A stretch of 64,000 nt of DNA. Origin: Azospirillum oryzae. GTDB lineage: Bacteria > Pseudomonadota > Alphaproteobacteria > Azospirillales > Azospirillaceae. Shown piece after piece: positions 9,065 through 17,553 of the stretch (position 1 is its first letter; every line of letters begins with the position of its first letter). The notes under the pieces are model-generated. The model was not told where the DNA came from and did no database searches. It saw only the letters and a program-made list of their open reading frames with translations. Both the position numbers and the translations under genes were made by a program. The stretch spans positions 124,001 to 188,000 of the forward strand of contig NZ_FXAK01000009.1 of assembly GCF_900177515.1 (NCBI RefSeq), written 5' to 3'.

Positions 9065-9829
9065 GTGCAGACGAACCGCATCACCCTCGACGGGCGGGTC
9101 GCCGTGGTCACCGGCGGCGCGCAGGGCATCGGCTACGCCGTCGGCCAGCGCCTGATCGCGTCGGGTGCCCGCCTCGTCCTCTGGGACGTCAATGAGGCCG
9201 GGCTGGCCGCCGCCCGTGACAGCCTCCTGGCGGAAGGCGGCGCGGCGGTCCACACCGTGCGCGTCGACATCGCCGACTACGACAGCGTCACGGCGGCGGT
9301 CGAGGATACAACGGCCGCACTCGGCGGAATCGACATCCTGATCAACAACGCCGCCATCGTCGGCCCCAACCTCACGCTGGCCGACTATCCGCTGGACGCG
9401 TGGCGCAGCGTCATCGACGTCGACGTCAACGGCACCTTCCACTGCTGTCGCGCCGTGGTGCCTGGCATGATCGCGCGCAACTACGGCCGCATCGTCAACA
9501 TCGCCTCGATTGCCGGCAAGGAGGGCAACCCCAACGCCGCCGCTTACAGCGCCGCCAAGGCCGCCGTCATCGCGATCACCAAGTCGCTGGGAAAGGAACT
9601 GGCCGGCCATGACATCGCCGTCAACTGCGTGACCCCGGCGGTGGCCCGCACTCCCGGCGCCATGGAACAGTCGCCGGAGCACATCCGGTACATGCTGGGC
9701 AAGATTCCGCGTCGCCGGTTCCTGGAGCTGGCGGAAGCCGCCGCCATGATCGCCTGGCTGGCGAGCGAGGAGAATTCCTTCACCACCGCGGGCGTCTTCG
9801 ACCTGTCCGGCGGCAGAGCAACCTACTAA
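9065..9829 (+). CDS. Short-chain dehydrogenase/reductase
   Basis: This 254-residue Rossmann-fold enzyme carries the glycine-rich TGGAQGIG cofactor motif at residues 16-23, the NNAA motif, a catalytic serine in NIASIAGKEG and the YSAAKAA catalytic Tyr/Lys pair. It would oxidise or reduce a hydroxyl group using NAD(P). A GTG start is preceded by AAGGAA. It follows the second importer by 29 bases and so probably belongs to that operon. The family is too broad to name a substrate; sugar acids and hydroxy acids are common for this subgroup. Confidence 0.87.
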   Translation: MQTNRITLDGRVAVVTGGAQGIGYAVGQRLIASGARLVLWDVNEAGLAAARDSLLAEGGAAVHTVRVDIADYDSVTAAVEDTTAALGGIDILINNAAIVGPNLTLADYPLDAWRSVIDVDVNGTFHCCRAVVPGMIARNYGRIVNIASIAGKEGNPNAAAYSAAKAAVIAITKSLGKELAGHDIAVNCVTPAVARTPGAMEQSPEHIRYMLGKIPRRRFLELAEAAAMIAWLASEENSFTTAGVFDLSGGRATY

Positions 9830-9868
9830 CCGGCGTCCCCATACGACACCATAAGCGACAGATCTGCG

Positions 9869-10009
9869 ATGTCCGGACGACTTCAGGGCAAGACCGCCAT
9901 CGTCACTGCCGCCGCCCAGGGCATCGGGCGGGCCACGGCGGAAGCCTACGCCCGCGAGGGCGCCCGCGTCTGGGCTCTCGACATCAACGCAGAGCGTCTG
10001 GCCGATTGA
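9869..10009 (+). pseudogene. Truncated short-chain dehydrogenase, N-terminal 46 codons
   Basis: The frame opens with a normal SDR start and cofactor motif (TAAAQGIGRATAEAYAREGA) and reads to ALDINAERLAD. It then ends at a TGA that is the first codon of an IS3-family end. The remaining 200 or so residues are missing, and no continuation is seen to the right of the element. It was probably the last gene of the transport and dehydrogenase operon. This second SDR is clearly non-functional. Confidence 0.85.
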
Positions 10010-10030
10010 ACCGCGCCGGGTTTCCTGGAG
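10007..10030 (+). repeat. IS left terminal inverted repeat
   Basis: TGAACCGCGCCGGGTTTCCT followed by GGAG. It matches the reverse complement of 11303-11326 at 22 of 24 positions. Confidence 0.85.
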
Positions 10031-10059
10031 GCCCTGTTTCTTGAGAGACTGGGGTCAAC

Positions 10060-11287
10060 ATGACGAAGCAAGCATCTCCCAAATACGCCCCTGAAGTCCG
10101 CGAGCGCGCGGTTCGGATGGTGTTCGAACACGAAGGCGAACACGTGTCGCAGTGGGCGGCGATCAGTTCGATCGCGGCGAAGATCGGCTGCACTCCGGAA
10201 ACGCTGCGGGGCTGGGTCCGGCAGGCCGAGCGTGACCAGGGCAAGCGACCCGGTCCGACAACGGACGAGCAGGAGCGGATCAAGGCGCTGGAGCGTGAGA
10301 ACCGGGAACTGCGCCAGGCGAACGAGATCCTCCGCAAGGCGTCGGCCTATTTTTGCTCAGGCGGAGCTCGACCGCCCGTTCAGGAAATGATCGCCTTCAT
10401 CGACGCGCACCGCGCCGTCCACGGGGTCGAGCCGATCTTGCCGAGGTTCTGCCGATCGCCCCGTCGACCTACCGCGCCCATGCCGCCCGGACGGCTGATC
10501 CGGCCAAGGCCCCGGCCCGCTCACGAAGCGACGCGGAGCTGAGTTTGGCTATCCGACGGGTCTGGAATGAAAACTTCCAGGTCTATGGGGTGAGGAAAGT
10601 ATGGCGACAGCTGGGGCGGGAGGGCATCGACGGGGCACGGTGGCGCGGCTGATGCGCCAAATGGGCCTGAAGGGCGCGACACGCGGCAAGGCGGTGCGCA
10701 CCACAAGCAGTGACAAGGCGGCGCCCTGTCCGCAGGACCGAGTGAACCGTCAATTCCAGGCGCCCCGCCCGAATGCTTTGTGAGTGGCGGATTTCATGTA
10801 CGTGGCCACGTGGCAGAGCTTCGTCTACGTGGCCTTCGTTATCGACACCTGTGCCCGTCGCATCGTAGGCTGGCGGGTGTCGCGCACGGCACACGCCGGC
10901 TTCGTCCTCGACGCTCTGGAACAGGCGCTCCGCGACCGTCGGCCGGCCAAGGGCAGCGGCCTCATCCACCATTGCGACCGCGGGTCGCAATACCTTGCCA
11001 TTCGGTACACCAATCGCCTCACCGAGGCCGGCGTCAAGCCCTCCGTGGGCAGCGTCGGCGATTCCTATGACAACGCCTTGGCCGAGACCATCAACGGCCT
11101 CTGCAAGACCGAGGTGATCCGCCGCCGGGGACCATGGCGCACCCTGGAGGCCGTCGAGTTCGCCACTCTCGAATGGGTGGACTGGTTCAACCACCGGCGC
11201 TTGCTCAAACCCATCGGCAACATTCCACCTGCCGAGGCCGAAGCGCGCTACTATGCTCAAGTCGAGGACGTCGCCATGGCGGCGTGA
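10060..11287 (+). pseudogene. IS3-family transposase (orfA/orfB), frameshifted
   Basis: OrfA is recognisable from 10060 (helix-turn-helix, then a coiled coil with ERIKALERENRELRQANEI). OrfB carries the HTH_21 part (VLPIAPSTYRAHAAR) and the DDE integrase core from 10784 to 11287 (FVIDTCARRIVGW, GSQYLAIRYTNRL, GDSYDNALAETINGL). The parts lie in different frames: the T-run near 10350 has an extra base, a frameshift falls near 10440, another near 10650, and NALWVADF is broken by TGG to TGA at about 10782. At least three lesions mean no active transposase. Confidence 0.85.
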
Positions 11288-11302
11288 CTCAACACAAATA
11301 GA

Positions 11303-11326
11303 CTCCGGGAAACCCGGGGCGGTTCA
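11303..11326 (-). repeat. IS right terminal inverted repeat
   Basis: Read on the minus strand it begins TGAACCGCCCCGGGTTTCCC and continues GGAG, mirroring the left end with two mismatches. Confidence 0.85.
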
Positions 11327-11328
11327 TT

Positions 11329-11400
11329 CACATACCCGTCTTGGGATCGCTGGCGGATTACCTCGCCACCATGAACGTGCTCAATCAGGTCAAGCGATAG
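11329..11400 (+). pseudogene. Possible C-terminal gene tail at IS right border
   Basis: An open frame runs out of the IS border and ends at TAG 11398, reading PVLGSLADYLATMNVLNQVKR. It does not look like the missing SDR C terminus. It may be the end of another gene brought next to the element by deletion. I do not recognise the family. Confidence 0.25.
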
Positions 11401-11697
11401 CTGATCCGATATAACCACATCCTGGAATGGATTTACGAGGGAATGGTGATGTACGACGCGCGATGAGCCAAAAGGGTTGATCTCTCGGCGTCATCAACTC
11501 GCGAACGGAGATCCTGCCCACTATCGAACCATGGGTGTGTTTGCTGCTGAATACCTGAGGCGAGCGGAGCGGTGCTCCGCGGCCACGATCCGTCGTCCGT
11601 TCGGCAGACGGCGGCAGAAAGCCAGGAGACTTCCCAGGGATGAAGAGCGCGGCCCGCACCTGGAGTGTACGGAAGCATGGCCACGACGCCCTCCCCG
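11401..11697. other. Noncoding stretch downstream of IS
   Basis: About 300 bases without a credible gene. Codon use and ORF structure look random on both strands, which suits degenerate sequence between the IS and the convergent regulator gene. Confidence 0.4.
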
Positions 11698-12165
11698 CTA
11701 GGCACCAGCATCCTTGAAGGCCGGCCGATCGAGCGCTCCGGGAATCCGGGCGAGCGCCGTCATCGCCTCGTCGCGGACTCCGAAACGCCGGAGGACGGCG
11801 AGGCCGGCCGGCGTGACGTGCAGCAGCTTGGCCCGCCCGTCATGGCGGTGCGGCCGCTCCTCGATGAGGCCACGGCTCAGCAGCGGCTTGAGTGAATAGG
11901 CGAGCGGCCGGTCGCGGTGGAACAGGGCCATGCCCAGTCGGCTCGGCTGCTGAGGCCCCCGGCTCAGGATGTAGAGGATCGCCACTTGCAGGGGACTGAG
12001 GTCGGGAATGCGGCACCAGTGGATCCAGTGCAAGATGGCGTAGTGGAGAGTGTCGAGGCGCTCATGCGCCTGGCACAGCTCGTCGAGCGCGCGGGCGGCG
12101 TCGAAGGGTTTGGCCTGAGGATCGGTCGGACCTGGAGCCCGATAGATGTCTGCGTGTTCGACCAT
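11698..12165 (-). CDS. MarR-like winged-helix transcriptional regulator
   Basis: This 155-residue protein has a winged-helix layout: a helical N terminus (residues 25-50), LSPLQVAILYILSRGP as the first DNA-binding helix, then SRLGMALFHRDRPLAYSLKPLLSRGLIEER and a basic wing (HRHDGRAKLLHVTPAG). This is MarR-like, though the N-terminal dimer region is rich in His/Trp (LHYAILHWIHWCR). It lies alone on the minus strand between the IS and the curli genes, with 561 noncoding bases upstream toward csgF. It could control itself or the curli locus; nothing proves either. Confidence 0.65.
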   Translation of the reverse strand: MVEHADIYRAPGPTDPQAKPFDAARALDELCQAHERLDTLHYAILHWIHWCRIPDLSPLQVAILYILSRGPQQPSRLGMALFHRDRPLAYSLKPLLSRGLIEERPHRHDGRAKLLHVTPAGLAVLRRFGVRDEAMTALARIPGALDRPAFKDAGA

Positions 12166-12726
12166 GGCGCGCCGACTCTGCTCAAGAATTCAGGAAGTCG
12201 CGGATCATTATAGGTGCGATTCCCGTGCGCCGCGCCGTTTCGGAAGCCGGATGCCCGACCGACGGAGCGCTCCCTTCTCTGGATGGGGCTGCATGTTCCC
12301 TCCCATCCTTTCGACGGGCGCGGGTCCTCCCGATGTCTCCGTCTGAAGGAGCGCGACGGGAAGAAAGGCGAACCGGCGGGTGGCTCCCGCAGGGTGGGGG
12401 CGAAACGCGATCGCCTTGGGGAGGGACGACCACTGACAGCTCCCATACGGCGGAGAGCCGGCGTTGATACCGAAGATGCCGGTACAATTTCGCTTTCCGG
12501 CAGTACAAATCAATCAACGCGAACATCGACGGGTCATGAGACCGCTGAAGAACGGATCGCGAGGGGAACCTCTCTCCAAACGATCTCCACAAGCGGGCGA
12601 CTGCCATCCGGTCCAGGCCGGGCGATGCCCGCTCAGTCATACCCCCTTCGTCTCGGCCATCTTTGTCCGGGCGCTCCCCGGACGTCTTGGCCCCTGAAGA
12701 AGCAACATCGATCTGGAGATCGAGCC
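12166..12726. other. Divergent control region before csgF
   Basis: 561 bases with no convincing gene, lying between the minus-strand regulator and plus-strand csgF. It should contain promoters for both. I found no clear terminator, riboswitch or strong -35/-10 pair. Its length suggests multi-input control, as is usual for curli genes. Confidence 0.4.
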
Positions 12727-13143
12727 ATGCGCGAGATCCGCAAGCTCCCGATACTGAGCACCGCCCTGCTCGTCGCCTTGGCCGGAGCGGCCGGCGCCGG
12801 AGAGCTGAAATACAAACCGATCAATCCGTCCTTCGGCGGCGATCCCTTCAACAGCAGCCATCTGCTCGGCATCGCCAACGCGATCAACAAATTCGAGGAT
12901 CCAAAATCCTCGACTGCGGCGACGTCCGACAGCCTCGACACCTTCGCGAGCACCATCCAGGCGAGTGTCCTGAGCCGGGTGGCCAGCCAGATCGCCGATC
13001 AGATCTACGGCGAGAACGCCAAGACGAGCGGCACCGCATCGGTCGCGGGGACCACCATCCAGTGGACCCAGGTCAACGGCCAGATCAAGCTCACGCTCAA
13101 CAACGGCAAGAGCACGCAAATCATCGAAATGCCGGCCTACTGA
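12727..13143 (+). CDS. csgF: Curli assembly protein CsgF
   Basis: A 138-residue secreted protein with a signal peptide ending near residue 24. It continues with GELKYKPINPSFGGDPFNSSHLLGIANAIN (shown in part), the diagnostic CsgF segment containing the NPxFGG motif that plugs the CsgG pore. CsgF sits at the CsgG channel mouth outside the outer membrane and helps anchor nucleation of curli fibres. The gene lies 88 bases before csgG. The C-terminal half is a beta-rich region ending in IIEMPAY. Confidence 0.9.
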   Translation: MREIRKLPILSTALLVALAGAAGAGELKYKPINPSFGGDPFNSSHLLGIANAINKFEDPKSSTAATSDSLDTFASTIQASVLSRVASQIADQIYGENAKTSGTASVAGTTIQWTQVNGQIKLTLNNGKSTQIIEMPAY

Positions 13144-13231
13144 CCAAATCGTTCCAGCCGGGATGAAAATGCCCAACCGGTGAGTTGCCGGAATGGCCCG
13201 ACGTGTCCTCGACAATGGGGGAAGTGTTATC

Positions 13232-14320
13232 ATGTCCAGGGCAATTGCAATCCACAAACAGGCGCTGGTGCTGGCACTCGGCGTTCTTTCCCTCTCGGCC
13301 TGCGCTTCGGTCCGCCCGGAGAACGCATTCACCGAACAGCCTCTCCCCGAGCACCGGACGCAGAGCCTGGATGAACTGCTGACCCTGCCGCCGCCGGCCC
13401 GGTCGCTCACCGTCGCCGTTTACAGCTTCACCGACCAGACCGGCCAGAACAAGCCGAACGACAACTTCAGCGAATACTCTCGTGCCGTCACCCAGGGTGG
13501 GAACGCGGTGCTGATCAACGCGCTGAAGCGCGTCGGCGACAAGAGCTGGTTCAAGGTCGTCGAGCGCAGTTCATTGCCGCAGCTGCTTCAGGAACGGCAG
13601 ATCATCCGCCAGACCCGGCAGGCCTACGGCGGCGACAATCTGCCGCCCCTGCCGCCGCTGCTCTATGCGGGACTGCTCGTCGACGGCGGCATCATCGGGT
13701 ACGACAGCAACACGCTGACCGGTGGTTTCGGAGCCCGCTTTCTGGGCGTCGGCGGTGATGTAAAATACCGCCGTGACACCGTGACCGTCTATATCCGTGC
13801 CGTCTCGGTGCAGACCGGCGAAGTGCTCAAATCCGTGAACGTCAGCAAGACGATCTATTCGGCCGCACTCGATGGCAGCGCTTTCCGCTACATCGGCTAC
13901 AAGGATCTTCTGGAGATCGAGGCGGGCGTCACCACCAACGAACCGGCAACGCTTGCGGTCAAGCAGGCCATCGAGAAGGGCGTGCATGATCTGGTGCTGG
14001 AAGGCGTCATCGACGGCTACTGGTCCTTCCGCGATCCCGACGCGGCGGCACGGCTCGTGCCGAAATACCTGCGGGACCGCGACGGCGCCTACAACGTGAC
14101 TGTGATCCACAACCCGAACGTGGCCGGAAACGGCAGTGGCGCGGCACCGGTCACGGTCGCCCCGCCACCCAAACAAACACCGACCCCAGGGGCGGAAGCA
14201 GAGGAACAGAAGGTCGCCCCCTCGGCGCCCAACCAACTCCCGCCCCAGAGTTCCGCCCCGGTTTACGTCCTTCCCGGCGATCACAGCCGGAGCCCGATCC
14301 CCCCGTCCATCCAGAGGTGA
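13232..14320 (+). CDS. csgG: Curli secretion channel lipoprotein CsgG
   Basis: This 362-residue outer-membrane lipoprotein forms the curlin export pore. The lipobox LSAC puts the lipidated cysteine at residue 24. The CsgG domain follows (VAVYSFTDQTGQNKPN, WFKVVERSSLPQLLQERQI, the Y(G)GLLVDGGIIGYDSN segment). The ATG at 13232 is chosen for its GGGGAAG ribosome site and because it gives a proper lipoprotein signal. A proline-rich, low-complexity tail of about 65 residues after the domain is longer than in E. coli CsgG. A strong hairpin with a T-run follows the stop. Confidence 0.92.
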   Translation: MSRAIAIHKQALVLALGVLSLSACASVRPENAFTEQPLPEHRTQSLDELLTLPPPARSLTVAVYSFTDQTGQNKPNDNFSEYSRAVTQGGNAVLINALKRVGDKSWFKVVERSSLPQLLQERQIIRQTRQAYGGDNLPPLPPLLYAGLLVDGGIIGYDSNTLTGGFGARFLGVGGDVKYRRDTVTVYIRAVSVQTGEVLKSVNVSKTIYSAALDGSAFRYIGYKDLLEIEAGVTTNEPATLAVKQAIEKGVHDLVLEGVIDGYWSFRDPDAAARLVPKYLRDRDGAYNVTVIHNPNVAGNGSGAAPVTVAPPPKQTPTPGAEAEEQKVAPSAPNQLPPQSSAPVYVLPGDHSRSPIPPSIQR

Positions 14321-14327
14321 TCGGGAA

Positions 14328-14368
14328 CTGCCGCCGGCACATTCCCCCGGCGCCGGCGGCAGCTTTTT
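14328..14368 (+). terminator. Rho-independent terminator after csgG
   Basis: An 11-base perfect stem (CTGCCGCCGGC / GCCGGCGGCAG) with a 13-base loop is followed by CTTTTT. It begins 8 bases after the csgG stop and separates csgFG from the curlin genes, implying a separate promoter for the latter in 14369-14480. Confidence 0.85.
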
Positions 14369-14497
14369 AAAAAATATTTGCACCAAAAGTATTCGTTTGC
14401 CCATTCAAAGATGTCAACGGTGGAACTGAGGCATTGGGCATGGTCCGCGTGTGCGGACCCAGTTCCGTCGACGTAACGCGAACCCAAGGAGCCAATC

Positions 14498-15088
14498 ATG
14501 AAAGCTTATCTCTTTGCCTCCGCCGCCATGATCTCTGTGTTTGCCGCCGGTGCGGCGATGGCAGGTGGCCCCGGCGGTGGTGACTCGGGCTTCCCGTGGA
14601 CCCCGGTGAACGGCTCGAACGAAGCCTATGTCGATCAGATCGGCGACGGCAACTTCAACGCGCAAAGCCAGGTCGGCCGCGACAACCTGTCCCGCAACTG
14701 GCAGAAAGGCGACAAGAACACCGCCTATGCCGACCAGAAGGGCAAGCTGAACGACGCGGCGGTAACGCAGAACGGCTCGTGGAACTACGCGAACCAGATG
14801 CAGAACGGTGATGGCGACTTCGCCCGCATCGACCAGCTCGGCCTGCACAACACCGCGTACCAGTCGCAGACCGGCGATCGCAACGACGCTCAGATCCTGC
14901 AGACCGGCTTCGGCTGGGGCGGTGTCGACAACTTCGCTTCGCAGCTGCAGGTGGGCCGGGACAACGAGGCGCTCGTCGTGCAGAAAGGCATCGCGAACAC
15001 CGCGTACCAGAACCAGCAGAGCGACGGCAACAAGGCGGTCGCGAACCAGCTTGGAATGCACAACTACAGCACGCAGTTCCAGAAGTAG
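14498..15088 (+). CDS. Curlin-repeat amyloid subunit (CsgA/CsgB-like), first
   Basis: A 196-residue secreted protein with a signal peptide cleaved near AMA (residue 22). The rest is built of imperfect repeats of about 11 and 22 residues with the curlin pattern Q-x-G-x-x-N (DQIGDGNFN, SQVGRDNLS, DQLGLHNTA, SQTGDRNDA, LQVGRDNEA, NQLGMHNYS). These stack as a beta-solenoid in CsgA/CsgB. It follows csgG and a terminator, with AAGGAG 8 bases before the ATG. Whether it is the major subunit or the nucleator cannot be told from sequence alone. Its regular repeats and glycine/asparagine content favour the fibre subunit. Confidence 0.85.
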   Translation: MKAYLFASAAMISVFAAGAAMAGGPGGGDSGFPWTPVNGSNEAYVDQIGDGNFNAQSQVGRDNLSRNWQKGDKNTAYADQKGKLNDAAVTQNGSWNYANQMQNGDGDFARIDQLGLHNTAYQSQTGDRNDAQILQTGFGWGGVDNFASQLQVGRDNEALVVQKGIANTAYQNQQSDGNKAVANQLGMHNYSTQFQK

Positions 15089-15217
15089 ATGATGCTGGCC
15101 GGGACTGGCCTGGGAGAGGGAGGCCCCCTCCCCCGGGCCGTCGGCCTAGGCGCCGCATGCATGGTGGCGCGGGCGCGCGGCGGCCCGAAGGAATCCCACG
15201 CATCGAGGAGAGGAGCC

Positions 15218-15889
15218 ATGTGCAGACCCATGCTATCCCTCGCACTGCTCTCGCTGTTGATGGCGGCCGCGCCGGCCTTCGCCGGTGGCGTGGCCTACGT
15301 CGATCAGGTGGCCTACGACCCCGCCCGTGCCCGCGATGGACGCTGGGCAAGCGTCATCCAGAGCGGAGCCAACAACTGGGCGTCCCAGCGACAGACCGGC
15401 GAAAACACTGCCGCCATCCTGCAGAGCGGGGCCGACAACTATCTGATCCAGGAGCAGAGCGGCACAGGCAACTATGCCCGCGCCGTGCAATCAGGAAGCT
15501 CGAACAGTGGCAGCCAGCAGCAGGAGGTGAACGGCAATACCGCCCTGCTGCGGCAGGAGGGCGAGAGCAATGCCGCCAAACAACGCCAACTCGGCAGCGC
15601 CAATCTGGTCATCGCCTCGCAACGCGGCATGCGGAATACGGTGGTCCAGGTCCAGATCGGACGGGACAACACCTCGACGGTAAGCCAGAGCGGCCAGGAC
15701 AATTCCGCACAGACGACACAGCAGGGAGCCTGGAACAAGGCGACCATCGAACAGACCGGCGGACAGAACTACGAGGTCGTGCAGCTTGGAGTTGGCAACA
15801 GCTTCGACAGTCAGGGCGTCACCCTGACCAACGGCACCAAGATCACCCAGACCGGTGTCGGCGCAACCATCAAGGTCAGCAGCCGATAG
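15218..15889 (+). CDS. Curlin-repeat protein, second (CsgB-like?)
   Basis: This 223-residue secreted protein starts at an ATG with a strong GAGGAGAGGA site. The signal peptide is about 22 residues long (APAFA). Curlin repeats follow (IQSGANNWA, LQSGADNYL, VQSGSSNSG, SQSGQDNSA, IEQTGGQNY). Repeats are less regular than in the first curlin, and the C terminus leaves the pattern (GVTLTNGTKITQTG). A divergent C-terminal repeat is a feature of nucleators such as CsgB, so that role is suggested, not shown. 129 bases separate it from the first curlin. Confidence 0.8.
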   Translation: MCRPMLSLALLSLLMAAAPAFAGGVAYVDQVAYDPARARDGRWASVIQSGANNWASQRQTGENTAAILQSGADNYLIQEQSGTGNYARAVQSGSSNSGSQQQEVNGNTALLRQEGESNAAKQRQLGSANLVIASQRGMRNTVVQVQIGRDNTSTVSQSGQDNSAQTTQQGAWNKATIEQTGGQNYEVVQLGVGNSFDSQGVTLTNGTKITQTGVGATIKVSSR

Positions 15890-15896
15890 GTGAGCC

Positions 15897-16505
15897 ATGG
15901 CACAGTCGGTCCTCGCCATCGCGGTGATCGCCGCGCTTGTCGCGTCCGCCCCTGTACAGGCAGACGTGCGGGCGGACGCCTGCCAATGCAGGAGCGCATC
16001 AATGTCCGGAAACCACTCCATCATCCGGCAAAGCGGCCCGCCGGGGGTCTGCGCCGTCGCACAGGAGCGCGGATTTTGCGCGGTTTCCCAGGCCCAACGG
16101 CCGGACCCGAACGCGGGGGCAGGACGGGCTACGGACGGTCGAGCCGTCGCCGCATTGCTGCGCATCGGCATTTCGCTTTCGCCTGATGCGGCGACGGAAT
16201 TCGTGACGACCATTCCGCCGGAACAGTGGACGGTGGAGCAGACCCCTGATCTGCTTGTGGCACTGCTGTCCAGTGTCCTCTGGCAGCAGCCGGATGCTCT
16301 TGCCGCGATCCATGTGGCTCTTCATGAGGAGGCCGCACAGATCCATCAGGCCATCGTGACGCCCGGCGCCCCCGCCTCCCTCAACATCGATCAATTTCAA
16401 GCGAGCGTCGGATACGGCCATCTCGAGCTGAGTCGGGGAACGTTCCGGGCATCGCTGAGGCTCCCGCTTCCCGCTGCTCAAGAGCCGGCGCGCAACGGGA
16501 AATGA
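15897..16505 (+). CDS. Secreted protein of unknown function in curli locus
   Basis: I do not recognise this 202-residue protein. It has a signal peptide of about 22 residues (SAPVQA). A short cysteine-containing stretch follows (DACQCRS, GVCAVAQERGFCAVSQ), giving four cysteines within 45 residues, probably two disulfides. The remainder is alpha-helical (residues 75-165). It starts 7 bases after the second curlin, so it is almost surely co-transcribed. CsgE and CsgC are not otherwise present in the window, so it could fill a chaperone or adaptor role, but no CsgE motif is visible. Confidence 0.6.
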   Translation: MAQSVLAIAVIAALVASAPVQADVRADACQCRSASMSGNHSIIRQSGPPGVCAVAQERGFCAVSQAQRPDPNAGAGRATDGRAVAALLRIGISLSPDAATEFVTTIPPEQWTVEQTPDLLVALLSSVLWQQPDALAAIHVALHEEAAQIHQAIVTPGAPASLNIDQFQASVGYGHLELSRGTFRASLRLPLPAAQEPARNGK

Positions 16506-16785
16506 TTTTACCATTGGTTGCAATCTATTGCACAGCATCCGCCCGCCACAAGAGGTGTGTCAATTGAATCTTTCTCGTATCGCGGGCAGTAAACCGCGAC
16601 GGGAGCGGTACACAGAAATGGCCTGAAATGCAGAGCGCTTCCTTATTGGCTAAGCCGATGAACATAGCTGAAACTACAGATTACAATTCCACTGATTCCG
16701 CGCGCTTTTCCCATTAATTTTACAGAACTCTTTACCTTTTCGCATTGGTCGAGTTTCTCGGGTGTAATGCGATGGAGGTGTTCCC
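16506..16785. other. AT-rich control region before luxR-type gene
   Basis: 280 noncoding bases, markedly richer in A and T than the surrounding genes, especially 16660-16750. It most likely holds the promoter of the LuxR-type regulator and termination for the curlin operon. AT-rich control DNA is common for curli regulators bound by nucleoid proteins. No specific site can be named. Confidence 0.4.
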
Positions 16786-17553
16786 GTGACCAACGAATGC
16801 GTTGCGATCGTCGCGGAAAGCAAGCTGTTCCGCGCCGGCATAAAGTCTCTGATCGGATCTCAATTACTGGTTAGCATGGAAGCGGACGGTGCGGTGGAAT
16901 CGTCGCGTTGGTGCACCGTACCGAACCTGATCCTGGTTGACGCCGTGGAAGGCAACGAGGCGTCCGTCTTCGTTGATCTGAACGCCCGCTTCCCACGGTC
17001 GCCGATCGTCTTCCTCTTGCGCCATGCCTCGCGCGAACAGGCCCTTGATCTGCTGCGGCTGGGCGCTCACGGCGTACTCGGTCCCGACCTGCTGGCGGAC
17101 GCACTGGTCCTGTCCCTGCGCCTCGTTCTCATCGGCCAAATCGTCGTTCCGAGCTTTGCTGTCGATCTCAGCCTGACGGGAGAGACGCACTATCAACCGG
17201 TTGGTTTCGACGCCGATGCGGATCTCACCCCGCGGGAAAGGCAGATCCTGGACATGATCGTCCACGGGCAGGGAAATAAGGCGATCGGACTGGCGCTCGG
17301 CATCCGCGAACCAACGGTCAAGTTCTACGTCAAGAACATCATGCGCAAGCTGAGGGTTTCCAATCGCACGCAAGCCGCAGTCTGGGCCCTGAACCACGTC
17401 GCCCACGCTGACGACGAGACGTCCGTCGATGGTGCAGAGGCCGGAACTGGCATCATTGGTCGAAGCGAACCGCCAGACGTGTCCATCCCCGCCGCAAGCC
17501 CGTCGGCAACCCGCCTTTCACCTATCCGGGAGACGGCCGACGTCATGGCATGA
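16786..17553 (+). CDS. LuxR-family response regulator (CsgD-like)
   Basis: A 255-residue regulator with a receiver-like N domain and a C-terminal GerE/LuxR helix-turn-helix (LTPRERQILDMIVHGQ, NKAIGLALGIREPTVKFYVK, MRKLRVSNRTQAAVWA). The N domain has the fold pattern but lacks the clear Asp-Asp pocket at the start of a phosphorylated receiver (VAIVAESKLFRAG). It may therefore act without phosphorylation, as CsgD does. GTG start with GGAGG 7 bases upstream. Its place beside the curlin genes makes it the best candidate activator of this locus. Confidence 0.8.
   Translation: MTNECVAIVAESKLFRAGIKSLIGSQLLVSMEADGAVESSRWCTVPNLILVDAVEGNEASVFVDLNARFPRSPIVFLLRHASREQALDLLRLGAHGVLGPDLLADALVLSLRLVLIGQIVVPSFAVDLSLTGETHYQPVGFDADADLTPRERQILDMIVHGQGNKAIGLALGIREPTVKFYVKNIMRKLRVSNRTQAAVWALNHVAHADDETSVDGAEAGTGIIGRSEPPDVSIPAASPSATRLSPIRETADVMA

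Larger units (their letters stand above)
10007..11326 (+). mobile_element. Decayed IS3-family insertion sequence
   Basis: A 1,320-base element bounded by imperfect 24-base inverted ends beginning TGAACCGC. It carries an orfA/orfB transposase pair with several disabling changes. The bases next to the two ends do not form a 3-4 base target duplication (GAT on the left, TTC on the right), so either the flank was deleted or the element recombined after insertion. It truncates the SDR gene at 9869. Confidence 0.85.

Noticed and set aside
14498..15889. Tandem repeats as a CRISPR-like array or minisatellite
   Set aside because: The periodicity is at protein level (curlin Q-x-G-x-x-N repeats), not exact DNA repeats with spacers.
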